From Mesorhizobium sp. M9A.F.Ca.ET.002.03.1.2 (GTDB lineage: Bacteria > Pseudomonadota > Alphaproteobacteria > Rhizobiales > Rhizobiaceae), in contig NZ_CP034443.1 in NCBI RefSeq assembly GCF_003952365.1, forward strand, positions 2,287,001 to 2,351,000: a DNA stretch of 64,000 nucleotides. The letters are read 5' to 3'. Under the pieces are notes generated by a model. It worked only from the letters and a program-made list of their open reading frames with translations. It did no database searches and had not been told where the DNA came from. Position numbers and translations under genes: made by a program. Below, one piece after another: positions 1 through 8,762 of this stretch. Position 1 is the stretch's first letter. Each line of letters opens with the position of its first letter.

Positions 1-454
1 TCGTCGCCGGACTGTCGGTGTCATCGGCCGGCTGCATGTAGATGTTGGCGGCGCCGAGCGACAGTTGCTTGTAGCTGTTGGGATCGGTGACGTCCTGCAG
101 CGGGCGCGTCGTCGCCACCGAATAGGACACCGGCACATTCTCGAACGTCTCGGACTCCAGGTTGATCCAGACGCCGAGCACCCGGTCCTTGCGGCGCACG
201 ACGACGGGCCGGGCTGGGCCTTCCAGCACGACGATGACGTCGTAGCGCCCCTGGCGCGCGACGAGCGGGTTGGCATTTTCCAATGAGCCGAAGATGGTGA
301 GGTCGGCACCGGAAAAGCCGGCGGTGATCGAGACATGATCGGTGGACAGGCCGATCTGGATGTTTTCGGTCGGCGGCGTCTGCGCCTTTCCCGGTGACGA
401 GGCAGCAAACAGCGACAGCGAGGCAACGGCCAAGAACGCCCTCAAGCCTGCCAT
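1..454 (-). CDS. TIGR02186-family exported or membrane protein (partial, runs off the left edge)
   Basis: The reading frame starts at ATG 454-452 and continues leftward out of the window, so only about the first 151 residues are visible. The N-terminus (MAGLRAFLAVASLSLFAASS) looks like a signal peptide, followed by a domain containing GADLTIFGSLEN, a run of valines (YDVIVVLEG) and KDRVLGVWIN. This matches the TIGR02186 family as I remember it, a family of unknown biochemical function usually encoded beside TauE/SafE exporters. Its start codon overlaps the stop of the upstream exporter gene by one base (TGATG), so the two are translationally coupled. I infer a periplasm-facing accessory to the exporter. 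Confidence 0.8.
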   Translation of the reverse strand, partial: MAGLRAFLAVASLSLFAASSPGKAQTPPTENIQIGLSTDHVSITAGFSGADLTIFGSLENANPLVARQGRYDVIVVLEGPARPVVVRRKDRVLGVWINLESETFENVPVSYSVATTRPLQDVTDPNSYKQLSLGAANIYMQPADDTDSPAT

Positions 455-1377
455 CAGGTCAGATCCACGCCGGACAGAGAATAGAGGTTGGGCGGCGTTA
501 CAAACAGGTCGATCGCCAGCCGGATGGCGACCGCCAGCACCAGCAGTGCCAGCAGCGCCCTGAGCTGCTCGCCACGCAGCCTTTGGCCGGCTTTGGCGCC
601 GTATTGCGCGCCGGCGACGCCGCCCGCCATCAACAGGAAGGCGAGCATGACGTCGACCGTCTGGTTGGTGGTGGCGTGGACCAGCGTGGTGTAGGCCGAT
701 GTGAAGATGATCTGGAACAGCGAGGTGCCGATGACGACGTTGGTCGGCACTTTCAAGAGATAGATCAGCGCCGGCACCATGATGAAGCCGCCGCCAACGC
801 CCATGATCGACGACAGGAAGCCGATGCCTGCGCCCAGCCCGAGTACCGGGATGACGCTAACAAAAAGCTTCGAGGCCCTGAACCGCATTTTTAGCGGCAA
901 GCGGTGGATCCAGTTGTGCTGACCGGATTTCTTCAGCACCGGTGCCGCGCCGCTGCGGGTTGCGCGCAGCGCATTGACGCTCTCGACCAGCATCAGCCCG
1001 CCGACAGTGCCGAGCAGCACGACATAGAGCAGCGAGATGAACAGGTCGAGCTGGCCAAGCCGGCGTAAGAAGGCAAAGACAAAGATGCCGCCGGTCGATC
1101 CGACGACGCCGCCTGCCAAAAGCACCCCGCCCAGCTTGAAGTCGAGCGTGCCGCGCTTCACATGCGACAATGCGCCGGAGAAGGAGGAGGCGATGACCTG
1201 GTTGGCGCCGGTGGCGACCGCGATCGCCGGCGGTATGTTGTAGAAGATCAGCAGCGGCGTGATAAGGAAGCCGCCGCCCACTCCGAACATGCCCGACAGG
1301 AAGCCCACCGCCGCGCCCATGGCCAGCAGCACGAAGATGTTGACGGAAATTTCCGCGATCGGGAGATAGATGCCCAC
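454..1377 (-). CDS. TauE/SafE-family sulfite/anion exporter
   Basis: Integral membrane protein of 307 residues starting at GTG 1377. Two homologous halves each carry the glycine-rich signature of the family: GFLSGMFGVGGGFLITPLL near residue 25 and GFLSSIMGVGGGFIMVPAL near residue 185. About eight hydrophobic segments are present. Family members export sulfite, sulfoacetate or related organosulfur anions, but the substrate cannot be read from sequence. The gene is first in a two-gene unit with the TIGR02186 protein. An ATG alternative is not available close to the GTG, and the Shine-Dalgarno sequence is weak, so the exact start is moderately certain. Confidence 0.88.
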   Translation of the reverse strand: MGIYLPIAEISVNIFVLLAMGAAVGFLSGMFGVGGGFLITPLLIFYNIPPAIAVATGANQVIASSFSGALSHVKRGTLDFKLGGVLLAGGVVGSTGGIFVFAFLRRLGQLDLFISLLYVVLLGTVGGLMLVESVNALRATRSGAAPVLKKSGQHNWIHRLPLKMRFRASKLFVSVIPVLGLGAGIGFLSSIMGVGGGFIMVPALIYLLKVPTNVVIGTSLFQIIFTSAYTTLVHATTNQTVDVMLAFLLMAGGVAGAQYGAKAGQRLRGEQLRALLALLVLAVAIRLAIDLFVTPPNLYSLSGVDLT

Positions 1378-1568
1378 CCGTCAGTCTCGATCAGTTTGCC
1401 CCCAGGCGAATGCAACCGTTGCGGGCATCTTGCGCCAAAAAGCTAAATTGTTCTTGCGCCGGCAGGACGGCGAAGTCAAACTGCTCCGCGCCGCCGAAAC
1501 AAAAAACAACTCAATCAGTTAACAGGCAAATGTGTGGCAAGGGCGTCGTGTAAACGACGCATCTGCCG

Positions 1569-4500
1569 TTATTTGCGCGCAAGCAACGCTTTGACCAGTT
1601 TTTCGTCGACCGTACCCGTCGCCTTCATGTCGTTGTCGGTCTGGAAAGCCATGATGGCGTTCTTGGTTTTCTGGCCCATTACACCGTCGGCATTGCCGGC
1701 CTCATAGCCGTTCTTGTTGAGAATGCGCTGGATGTTCCCAACGGCCTTCTTCATGTCGATGCTGGCGGTCGTTTGCGGCGTGCCGTCCTGCCACGATTCG
1801 GGAATGTCGGCCGAATTGGCCGCAGGATCGAGCGGCTTTGCCTTCCACAGTTCGGCGGCGGCGCGTGCGCGTTCGAGCTGCTCGGGCCTGAGCGCATTGG
1901 CGATCTCGTCGCGCTTTGCGGCCGCGTCCTTGTCGCCGGTCTTGGCGACGAGGGCGAACCATTTGTAGGATTCCTCGAGATTCTGCTTCATACCGACGCC
2001 CTTCGCCGCCAGGATGCCGAGATTGAACTGGCTATCCTTGACGCCGAGATCGGCGGCGGCCTGGAACCAGTGCGCGGCCGATTCATTGTCGGTCACGCCG
2101 TCCGCCGCCATGGCAAAGAGCACGGCGAGATTGTGCATGGCGCTGGCGTTGCCCTGCTCCGCGGCGAGCTGGTACCAGGTCTTCGCCTTCTTGACATCGC
2201 GCGCGACGCCGATGCCCTTCTCATAGAAATTGCCGATGCGGTATTCCGCCGGTGCAAAGCCGAGCTCGGCGGCCTTCTCATACCATTTGGCGGCCGCAGC
2301 CATGTCTTGTTTGACGCTGCGCGATTCAGCGTAGCGCGAGCCGATCTCGAACAACGCCTTGGCGTCGCCGCCGGCCGCTGCCGCACGCAAGGCCGCCGGG
2401 CCGGCGTCGGCTGGGATGTCCATCTTGGCAGTTGTCGCTGTCGAAGCATCCGCGGGTATAACCGTGCCGGTCATGTCCGGGGTCGTATCCCGGGCGGCCG
2501 CGGTGTTGGCCGGCGCTGCGGCCACTGGGTCGGTATCCGGTTCTCCAGATGCCGAGACTGTTGCGTCCGTCGCCGGATCAGGCGACGCCGTAGAAGCCAT
2601 GGGCGCAGGAACAGGTTCGGCCTCAGGGCCAGTGCCCATCGGCGTTTTGGCGTCCATCGGTGCGGCGACGACGGTCTGCGCCGGCATGTCGTCCTCGGCT
2701 ACCGGTTCGGAGGGTTCTGCCTGTCTGACGGCGCGGGCCGGCTCGCTGTTCTGCGCTGCGGTTTGCGTATCCGCCTTCGGCTCGCTGACGACATCGGCCG
2801 ACGCGGTATCCGCCGGCTGCGTGGCCACAATCGGCGCCGCGTCGTTGCTGGCTATTTCGACGGGGTCGGAGAAAAAGGCCTTGCCCAGCTGCAGGCCGGC
2901 GAGCGCCAGCATGACTGCGGCGGCCGCCATCAGGATCGGCTTGCGCCGCGCCTTGAGCAGGTCGCCGATCCTGAGCGCCTTCACCGGGCCGCTCTTCGTC
3001 GATTGCCGCTTGAGAATCTCGGCCTCGGCGGCGGCCGCTTGCGCCGCCCGTCTGGCTGCGGCGATGAAGTCGGATTTTGATGCATCGGCATCGCCGGCCC
3101 TGACGGGCGGCCCGCGTTCGTCGCGCACGCGTTTCATGATGGCGTTGAGGTCGGGTGGGCCGGAGCCGGGCTCCAGCGGCCGGTTGGCAAGCTTCGGATC
3201 CAGCGGCTCGTCGAGATCGGCACTCGGTATCTCGACATCAGGCGCCAAGCCGGCAAGCGGCGGAACGTCCGCCTCCTTCTTGCCCTTGAAGGCGCGCGCC
3301 AGTCCGCCGAGCATCGACTTCCGGCCGCCGCTCTGCTCGCTTCTCTCTGGTGACGTGTCGGAGCCAAGCGCCGCCATCGCCGCGGCCGCAGCGGCTTCGG
3401 CCGGCGTGCGCGGGCTTGGTTCATTGCGCATGATGGCAGCGGCACGGCTGTCGAGGTCGGCCATGTCTCCCGTCAGCGGCAGTGGCTGGTCGATATCCAT
3501 GGACGGCGCGTTCCGAACGGCGATCTTTGACGATCGCGCGCCGCGCCAGCTGTCCGGCGCGGCCGGTTGCGCATTCAGAAGTTCGCTCACCACGTCGGTC
3601 GGCTCGCTGGTTTCCAGCGATCCCAGTCGGTCGACGATCTTGAGCAGCGTGTCGTGGATGGCCTCGAAAGTCCTCGAATTGCGCTCGTCGGAACGGCGCG
3701 TCAGTGCTTCCAGCGTCTTCAGATCCTGGGCGAGGCCGGAAACGGCCGCCGTGTTGGCGCTGGAGTCGGCCAGCGAACGGACGGCGCTCTCGGCTGCCTC
3801 TCGCGCCGCGCTGAGGATGGAATCGCGGGTTCCAGCCAGTGATTTCTCGATCTCATTTAGACGCGGGCTGATGTCCTCGAACTCCGGCAGTGGCGTGCCG
3901 GGTTTCGAAAGATGCGCCGACAGACCCGCGACCTGCGCTTCCAGGCTGCGGATCAGGGCCGGGTCGATGCCGGCGACTTGAGCCGCGGACGAATCCAGTC
4001 GGTTTGAAATGTCCTCGAGCCGGCTTTCCAGGCCACGGATCGCCGCTTCGCCCGCGGGATCTGGAACATGCACTTCCATGCGCTTGGCCAGCGCGCTGAA
4101 ACGGGCGTCGATCGCGTCCATGATGCCGGAGCCGTCGAACTGCGGCATGCGCTGGTCCAGTCTGTCGGCGACTTCGTCCAGCCGGCGCTCGAGATCGCGA
4201 AACAGCATGTTGCCCTGTTCGATCGCGTCGCCCTGGCGGCGCTCCAGCATGCCGGACAGTATGTCGAAACGCTGTTCCAGCCCCTGGAAAATATAGTCTG
4301 CATCCGGCATGGCAGGTGCCCTGTCGATCTTGTCGGCAATAAGCGCGATCTGCTTGTCGAGCCGCTCCATCGCCTGCACAGGCAGATTGGCCCGGCCGGC
4401 AAGATCGTCGACCCGGCTCGACAGCATGTTGAGGCGATCGATGACCTCGCCGCTCGGAGGAACCTGCGTGACTTCCTCGATCTGTTGGGCAAGCGAGGCG

Positions 4501-5495
4501 ATCCGCTTTTCGATGCGCTCGAAGGGTTCCGGGTCGAACGAATTGGCCTGCGCGACGACGGTCGAGGCGACAATGGCGCGGGAAATCTCGTCCAGCCGCT
4601 CGTCGATCATGCCGAATGTACCGCTGCCGCGATTGTCCTGCTGATTGGCGAAATGATCGACGGCGCTGGCAAGCGTGCGGACCTTGTCTTCGAGTGAACG
4701 CAGCGACAGCGATTCCGGCAGATTGTTGACGGCATTGCTGATCTGTTCGAGCCGGTCGGTCAGCATCGAAAGGCCGGGCGCGTCCGACCGCTTGCGCTGA
4801 TCAGCATCGACGCGGTCCTCGAAAGCGGTCCAGCGGCGGTCGAAATCGTCCCAGCGACGGCCGACCGCCTGCACGCTCTCCTCGCGCGCCAGCGTATCGA
4901 GCGCTGCCTTGACCTGCTCCAGTTCGAGCCGAAGCATGTTGACGCTTCTGTCGTCGCTCTTTTCGGCCAGAGTCTGGATGGCGCCGGAAAGCCGCTCGAA
5001 CTCGACGCCGAGTTCGGCGCTGCCTTTGCTGCCGCCCGACTGGCCGCCCGGCTGAGCGCTTGCCTGGAAGGCCCGCTCGATGTCCCTGCGCAGCGCTTCG
5101 AATTCGCGCTGCAGGCCGGCGGTCATCTGGTGGCGCAGTTCCTCGCGCAGACCGCGCAATTCGCCGGCGATCTTGCCGACCACGGCGACGCCGTCTTCCT
5201 GGCCGCGCACGCGGTCGATGTCGCGGGCGATCGCCTGATAGTTCTGGTCGAAGGCAGCCGGCGCCGGGCTTTTCGGCGGCCGCGCGGGGAGCGGATCCTC
5301 ATAGGGCCGGGCGCTGGCATAGCGCGGATCCGCGCCCGGCCGGCGCGGATCGGGACGCTCGCTTATGTCCTCGCGCGTGCGCTCCAGCCGCTGCTCCAGT
5401 GTTTCCAGGGAACGGTTGAGCTGTTCAAGCGTGGTGTGTGACCTGCGCTGCCTGCCGGCGTTGAGTGTATCGAGATAGGACCGCTTGCTGTTCAT
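1569..5495 (-). CDS. podJ: PodJ-like polar localization protein with coiled coils, Sel1 repeats and a peptidoglycan-binding domain
   Basis: 1308 residues from ATG 5495 (MNSKRSYLDTLN); an open frame extends 64 codons further upstream but without family-like sequence. Residues 1-700 are a long cytoplasmic region rich in heptad-like segments with recurring motifs (LEDISNRLD, LDEISRAI, LDEVADRLD), so coiled coil is likely. A single membrane span (PILMAAAAVMLALAGLQ) lies near residues 848-868. It is followed by a Pro/Ala/Thr-rich periplasmic linker (870-1030), Sel1/TPR-like repeats (about 1035-1195, e.g. AAKWYEKAAELGFAPAEYRIG) and a C-terminal peptidoglycan-binding domain (about 1245-1305). This order matches PodJ of Caulobacter and Agrobacterium, which organises a cell pole. 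The symbol is by architecture only; a generic Sel1-repeat envelope protein is the alternative. Confidence 0.72.
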   Translation of the reverse strand: MNSKRSYLDTLNAGRQRRSHTTLEQLNRSLETLEQRLERTREDISERPDPRRPGADPRYASARPYEDPLPARPPKSPAPAAFDQNYQAIARDIDRVRGQEDGVAVVGKIAGELRGLREELRHQMTAGLQREFEALRRDIERAFQASAQPGGQSGGSKGSAELGVEFERLSGAIQTLAEKSDDRSVNMLRLELEQVKAALDTLAREESVQAVGRRWDDFDRRWTAFEDRVDADQRKRSDAPGLSMLTDRLEQISNAVNNLPESLSLRSLEDKVRTLASAVDHFANQQDNRGSGTFGMIDERLDEISRAIVASTVVAQANSFDPEPFERIEKRIASLAQQIEEVTQVPPSGEVIDRLNMLSSRVDDLAGRANLPVQAMERLDKQIALIADKIDRAPAMPDADYIFQGLEQRFDILSGMLERRQGDAIEQGNMLFRDLERRLDEVADRLDQRMPQFDGSGIMDAIDARFSALAKRMEVHVPDPAGEAAIRGLESRLEDISNRLDSSAAQVAGIDPALIRSLEAQVAGLSAHLSKPGTPLPEFEDISPRLNEIEKSLAGTRDSILSAAREAAESAVRSLADSSANTAAVSGLAQDLKTLEALTRRSDERNSRTFEAIHDTLLKIVDRLGSLETSEPTDVVSELLNAQPAAPDSWRGARSSKIAVRNAPSMDIDQPLPLTGDMADLDSRAAAIMRNEPSPRTPAEAAAAAAMAALGSDTSPERSEQSGGRKSMLGGLARAFKGKKEADVPPLAGLAPDVEIPSADLDEPLDPKLANRPLEPGSGPPDLNAIMKRVRDERGPPVRAGDADASKSDFIAAARRAAQAAAAEAEILKRQSTKSGPVKALRIGDLLKARRKPILMAAAAVMLALAGLQLGKAFFSDPVEIASNDAAPIVATQPADTASADVVSEPKADTQTAAQNSEPARAVRQAEPSEPVAEDDMPAQTVVAAPMDAKTPMGTGPEAEPVPAPMASTASPDPATDATVSASGEPDTDPVAAAPANTAAARDTTPDMTGTVIPADASTATTAKMDIPADAGPAALRAAAAGGDAKALFEIGSRYAESRSVKQDMAAAAKWYEKAAELGFAPAEYRIGNFYEKGIGVARDVKKAKTWYQLAAEQGNASAMHNLAVLFAMAADGVTDNESAAHWFQAAADLGVKDSQFNLGILAAKGVGMKQNLEESYKWFALVAKTGDKDAAAKRDEIANALRPEQLERARAAAELWKAKPLDPAANSADIPESWQDGTPQTTASIDMKKAVGNIQRILNKNGYEAGNADGVMGQKTKNAIMAFQTDNDMKATGTVDEKLVKALLARK

Positions 5496-5980
5496 CGATG
5501 CGCCCGTTTCAGAATTACTGGGTCCGTCTATTGCTGGTTTATGACCAGTTTCCCAAAGTCCTGCCGGAAACGAAGGCGGCCGCGCGGCTTTGCTGCGGTG
5601 GAAGACGAACTTCCCGGGGTTCACCCGCGCTCCGAAAAACCGTGAAAAATTCGCTACAGGATAAACACGGGTAACCGACATGCGCACATTTCGCCCAACG
5701 TGGTAAACAACGCGTTAACCAAACTTAAGAAGTTGCAACTTGTTGGCGGACCACCTAAACGCCGCCGGGTCATGCGCTGGCGGATGCGGCAAAAAGTTCC
5801 TCCAGCACAACGCCCTTGCTTCGTGAGGCGGCTATCGGTATAGAATTGACGTAAACGTAAAAGGTGCACAGACGTGCCGTTTGCGATTTTGTTTGTTGAA
5901 ACCACGACTGGGAGCACGCCCCTGCTTCCACTCAGGCGACGCAAGGTCCGGGACCGCGACGCCACCAGACGGGGAAGCCA
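5496..5980. other. Intergenic region between the divergent podJ-like and merR genes
   Basis: This 485-bp gap separates two divergently transcribed genes and should hold both promoters. I find no convincing protein gene in it. The only clear signal is the 16-bp operator-like palindrome at 5846-5861. The stretch next to the podJ-like start (5496-5690) is open in the podJ frame but has no recognisable domain. An A/T-rich patch around 5700-5735 could carry the podJ-like promoter. Confidence 0.5.
5846..5861. promoter_or_regulatory. LiuR-like MerR operator upstream of merR
   Basis: The 16-mer TTGACGTAAACGTAAA has the form TTKACGT-N2-ACGTMAA, an imperfect palindrome. From memory this resembles the motif described for the MerR-type regulator LiuR of branched-chain amino-acid and fatty-acid catabolism in proteobacteria. 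It lies about 120 bp before the merR start and recurs in doubled form before the acyl-CoA dehydrogenase operon at 6637-6668, which supports autoregulation by the MerR protein. Confidence 0.7.
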
Positions 5981-6448
5981 GTGACCATGAAACTTGTTTC
6001 GCCCGGCGAAGCCGCGGCCAATACCAATGATATGTCTGATAAAGCCGGAGAGGATCTTGTCCGCATCGGCGAGATGGCCAAGAAATACGGAGTAACGCTG
6101 CGCACGCTGCGTTTCTACGAGGACAAGGGCCTTCTCAATCCGCAACGCGACGGCTCGACCCGTCTCTACACGCGCCGCGACAAGGCGAGGCTGAAGCTGA
6201 TCCTGCTCGGCCGCAAGGTCGGATTCTCGCTGCGCGACGTCAAGCAGATGATGGACCTGTACGACCCGACCGGCTCCAACACCAAGCAGTTGCGGCTGGC
6301 GCTCGACAAGTCGGAGAAGCAGCTTGCCCGCCTGCAGAAGCAGCGGGCGCTGATCGAAGACGCCATCAACGAGTTGAGCAACTCGATGGCGGCGGTGCGC
6401 CAGATGCTGGTCGAGCGTTCGGCGCCGCAGGCCAGCGCCGCCGGATAA
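5981..6448 (+). CDS. MerR-family transcriptional regulator (LiuR-like)
   Basis: 155 residues from GTG 5981; ATG 5987 or ATG 6032 are possible later starts. The MerR winged helix-turn-helix spans about residues 25-92 (VRIGEMAKKYGVTLRTLRFYED, then KGLLNPQR and RLYTRRDKARLKLILLGRKVGFSL), followed by a coiled-coil dimerisation helix. There is no cysteine cluster of the metal-sensing MerR type, so a metabolite such as an acyl-CoA is a more likely effector. It precedes the acyl-CoA oxidation operon in the same direction, separated by a terminator. Matching palindromes before both transcription units suggest that it controls itself and that operon. Confidence 0.88.
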   Translation: MTMKLVSPGEAAANTNDMSDKAGEDLVRIGEMAKKYGVTLRTLRFYEDKGLLNPQRDGSTRLYTRRDKARLKLILLGRKVGFSLRDVKQMMDLYDPTGSNTKQLRLALDKSEKQLARLQKQRALIEDAINELSNSMAAVRQMLVERSAPQASAAG

Positions 6449-6490
6449 TTCGGCCTCGCCGGCTTCCGGTGAACGGCCTTCTGACGAATG

Positions 6491-6521
6491 AGAGCCGCGT
6501 GGCTTTGCCGCGCGGCTCTTT
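6491..6521 (+). terminator. Rho-independent terminator after merR
   Basis: A 9-bp perfect stem (AGAGCCGCG at 6491-6499 pairing with CGCGGCTCT at 6511-6519) is followed by a short T run. It lies about 40 bp after the merR stop and separates merR from the acyl-CoA dehydrogenase operon. Confidence 0.7.
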
Positions 6522-6636
6522 GCGTTGTCTTCCGGCTGCGTCGGGGAAGAAGCTATTTCAATCTGTTCCGCACCGGCTTCAAGGGCGTTGCGCCGCTACG
6601 TTCCCGGGCGAGGTGCCGGGAAAATTTGTCGCATCA

Positions 6637-6668
6637 AAAAATTGACGTTTACGCAAACGTCAATTTTT
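6637..6668. promoter_or_regulatory. Doubled LiuR-like operator before the acyl-CoA oxidation operon
   Basis: Two perfect 14-base arms (AAAAATTGACGTTT at 6637-6650 and its reverse complement at 6655-6668) flank the 4-base spacer ACGC. The palindrome can be read as two overlapping 16-bp sites of the kind seen before merR, at 6642-6657 and 6648-6663, each with one deviating half-site base. It lies about 95 bp before the first acyl-CoA dehydrogenase start. Confidence 0.8.
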
Positions 6669-6761
6669 GCTATCCCGACCTGAACATTGGTCCGCATGCT
6701 GTCTCCACATCATTTTTGGGGGCTTGATTTCGGAGCCAAGTCCGCATGGTGGAGGAAAAGC

Positions 6762-8561
6762 ATGCCGATCTATAGGGCGCCGGTCCAGGACACGCTGTTC
6801 GTGCTGAACGAGGTGCTGGGCTACCAGCGCTATTCCAATCTTCCGGGCTTTTCCGATGCGACGCCGGACGTGGTCGAGGCCATCCTCGCCGAGGGCGCCA
6901 AGCTCGCCGAAAATGTCATGCAGCCGCTGAACCGCGTCGGCGACATGGAAGGCTGCGTGCGCCATGACGACGGTTCGGTGACGACGCCGAAAGGCTTCAA
7001 GGAAGCCTTCGACCAGTATCGCGAGGGCGGCTGGATGGGGCTGGCCGCACCCGTCGAATATGGCGGGCAGGGCCTGCCCTACACGGTGCACACCGCGGTT
7101 TCCGAATATATGGTGTCGGCCAACATGTCGCTGATGATGTATCCCGGCCTGACGCAGGGCGCGATCGCGGCGATCATCACCCACGGTACCGACGAGCAGA
7201 AGGCGACCTGGCTGCCGAAGCTGGTCGAGGGCATCTGGACCGGCACCATGAATCTGACCGAGCCGCATTGCGGCACCGATCTCGGCCTGCTGCGCACCAA
7301 GGCGGTTCCGAACGGTGACGGAACCTACAAGATCTCTGGCCAGAAGATATTCATCTCGGCCGGCGAGCACGACATGTCGGACAACATCGTCCATCTCGTG
7401 CTCGCCCGCATCGAGGGCGCGCCGGAAGGCGTGAAGGGCATTTCGCTGTTCATCGTGCCCAAACTCAAGCTTGATGCCGAGGGCAGTCCGGGCGACAAGA
7501 ATACCGTCTCCTGCGGCTCGATCGAGGAGAAGATGGGCATCCATGGCAATTCGACCTGCGTCATGAACTATGACGAGGCTGAAGGGACGTTGCTCGGCGA
7601 GGCCAATGGCGGGCTGAAGGCGATGTTCACGATGATGAATGAGGCCCGGCTCGGCGTCGGCCTGCAGGGGCTTTCGCTCTCCGAAGTCGCCTACCAGAAC
7701 GCGGTCTCCTATGCCAAGGACCGCCTGCAGGGCCGCTCGCTATCCGGGCCGAAGGCGCCGGACAAGAAGGCCGACCCGATCATCGTCCACCCGGACATTC
7801 GCCGCGGCCTGATGACCATGAAGGCCTTTAACGAGGCCGGTCGCGCGCTGGCGCTATGGACGGCGATCAAGTCCGATATTGCCCACCGCGCCGCCAGTGG
7901 CGACAAGGACCGCCAGGCCGCCGACGACTACACCGGCCTGATGACGCCGGTCGTGAAGGGCGTGCTCACCGACAAGGGTTTCGACCACGCCGTGATGGCG
8001 CAGCAAGTGTTCGGCGGCCATGGCTATATCGAAGAGCATGGCATGAGCCAGTTCGTGCGCGATGCCCGCATCGCCATGATCTATGAAGGTGCCAACGGCA
8101 TCCAGGCGCTCGATCTCGTCGGCCGCAAGCTGGCCTTGAATGGCGGCCGCGCCGTGCAGGCCTTCTTCAAGGAGGTCGGCGAGTTCTGCGAGGAGAATCG
8201 CGCCGATGAGAAGATGGCGCCCTTCACCAAGGCGCTGAAGAAGGGCCTCAACGATCTGCAGGCGGCGACGACGTGGCTGATGCAGAACGCCATGGCCAAG
8301 CCCGACAACGCCGGTGCCGCCTCGACCGACTATATGCATCTCTTCGGCCTGGTGGCCCTGGGCTACATGTGGGCGCAGATGGCCAAGGCGGCTGGCGCGA
8401 AGCTTGCGAATGGCGCCAATGGGTCTTCGGCTTTCTACGACAGCAAGCTGGTGACGGCGCGCTTCTTCATGGAACGGATCATGCCGGAGACGTCGGCGCA
8501 TCTTGCCCGCATTTCCAGCGGCGCCGATACATTGATGGCACTGCCGGCGGAAGCGTTCTAG
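6762..8561 (+). CDS. Acyl-CoA dehydrogenase, long form with C-terminal extension (DmdC/FadE-like)
   Basis: 599 residues from ATG 6762, chosen because GGAGG lies 7 bases before it; an upstream in-frame start lacks this. The protein follows the long acyl-CoA dehydrogenase subfamily: an N-terminal extension ([17 protein letters not shown]), then the FAD-dependent core with [29 protein letters not shown] and the [16 protein letters not shown] signature, then an extra C-terminal helical domain. The subfamily includes DmdC (3-methylmercaptopropionyl-CoA dehydrogenase) and fatty acyl-CoA dehydrogenases, and substrate is not predictable here. It heads a four-gene beta-oxidation operon under the LiuR-like operator, so it probably catalyses the first dehydrogenation. 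Confidence 0.9.
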   Translation: MPIYRAPVQDTLFVLNEVLGYQRYSNLPGFSDATPDVVEAILAEGAKLAENVMQPLNRVGDMEGCVRHDDGSVTTPKGFKEAFDQYREGGWMGLAAPVEYGGQGLPYTVHTAVSEYMVSANMSLMMYPGLTQGAIAAIITHGTDEQKATWLPKLVEGIWTGTMNLTEPHCGTDLGLLRTKAVPNGDGTYKISGQKIFISAGEHDMSDNIVHLVLARIEGAPEGVKGISLFIVPKLKLDAEGSPGDKNTVSCGSIEEKMGIHGNSTCVMNYDEAEGTLLGEANGGLKAMFTMMNEARLGVGLQGLSLSEVAYQNAVSYAKDRLQGRSLSGPKAPDKKADPIIVHPDIRRGLMTMKAFNEAGRALALWTAIKSDIAHRAASGDKDRQAADDYTGLMTPVVKGVLTDKGFDHAVMAQQVFGGHGYIEEHGMSQFVRDARIAMIYEGANGIQALDLVGRKLALNGGRAVQAFFKEVGEFCEENRADEKMAPFTKALKKGLNDLQAATTWLMQNAMAKPDNAGAASTDYMHLFGLVALGYMWAQMAKAAGAKLANGANGSSAFYDSKLVTARFFMERIMPETSAHLARISSGADTLMALPAEAF

Positions 8562-8563
8562 GT

Positions 8564-8744
8564 TCGACGTTCCCCTTGAGGGGAGGGGCATAGCGGCAGT
8601 GCGCCGGCGTCCGCTCCACTGATGTGCCCTGGCAGGAGGATCATCATATGGCGCAGGTTATAAAAGATAAGGTCGAGCACGTCATCGGCGACCCGCCCGG
8701 CCGCTTCGCGGCCACCCTCCCCTCGAGGGGGAGGAGAACGTCGA
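8564..8744. repeat. REP-like palindromic intergenic element
   Basis: The gap between the two acyl-CoA dehydrogenase genes is bounded by inverted arms: TCGACGTTCCCC with TTGAGGGGAGGG on the left (8564-8587) and CCCTCCCCTCGAGGGGGAGG followed by AGAACGTCGA on the right (to 8744). The C-rich/G-rich core resembles the perfect arms of the element at 34424-34570, so I take both as members of one dispersed palindromic family. I see no protein in it. Its position inside an operon may lower expression of the downstream genes or stabilise the upstream transcript. Confidence 0.6.
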
Positions 8745-8762
8745 CGCCAGGGAAGGAATAAC

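Noticed and set aside
2359..3981. Long plus-strand open frame of 540 codons
   Set aside because: It lies wholly inside the podJ-like gene on the other strand, is dominated by Ala/Ser from GC-rich antisense, and has no domain.
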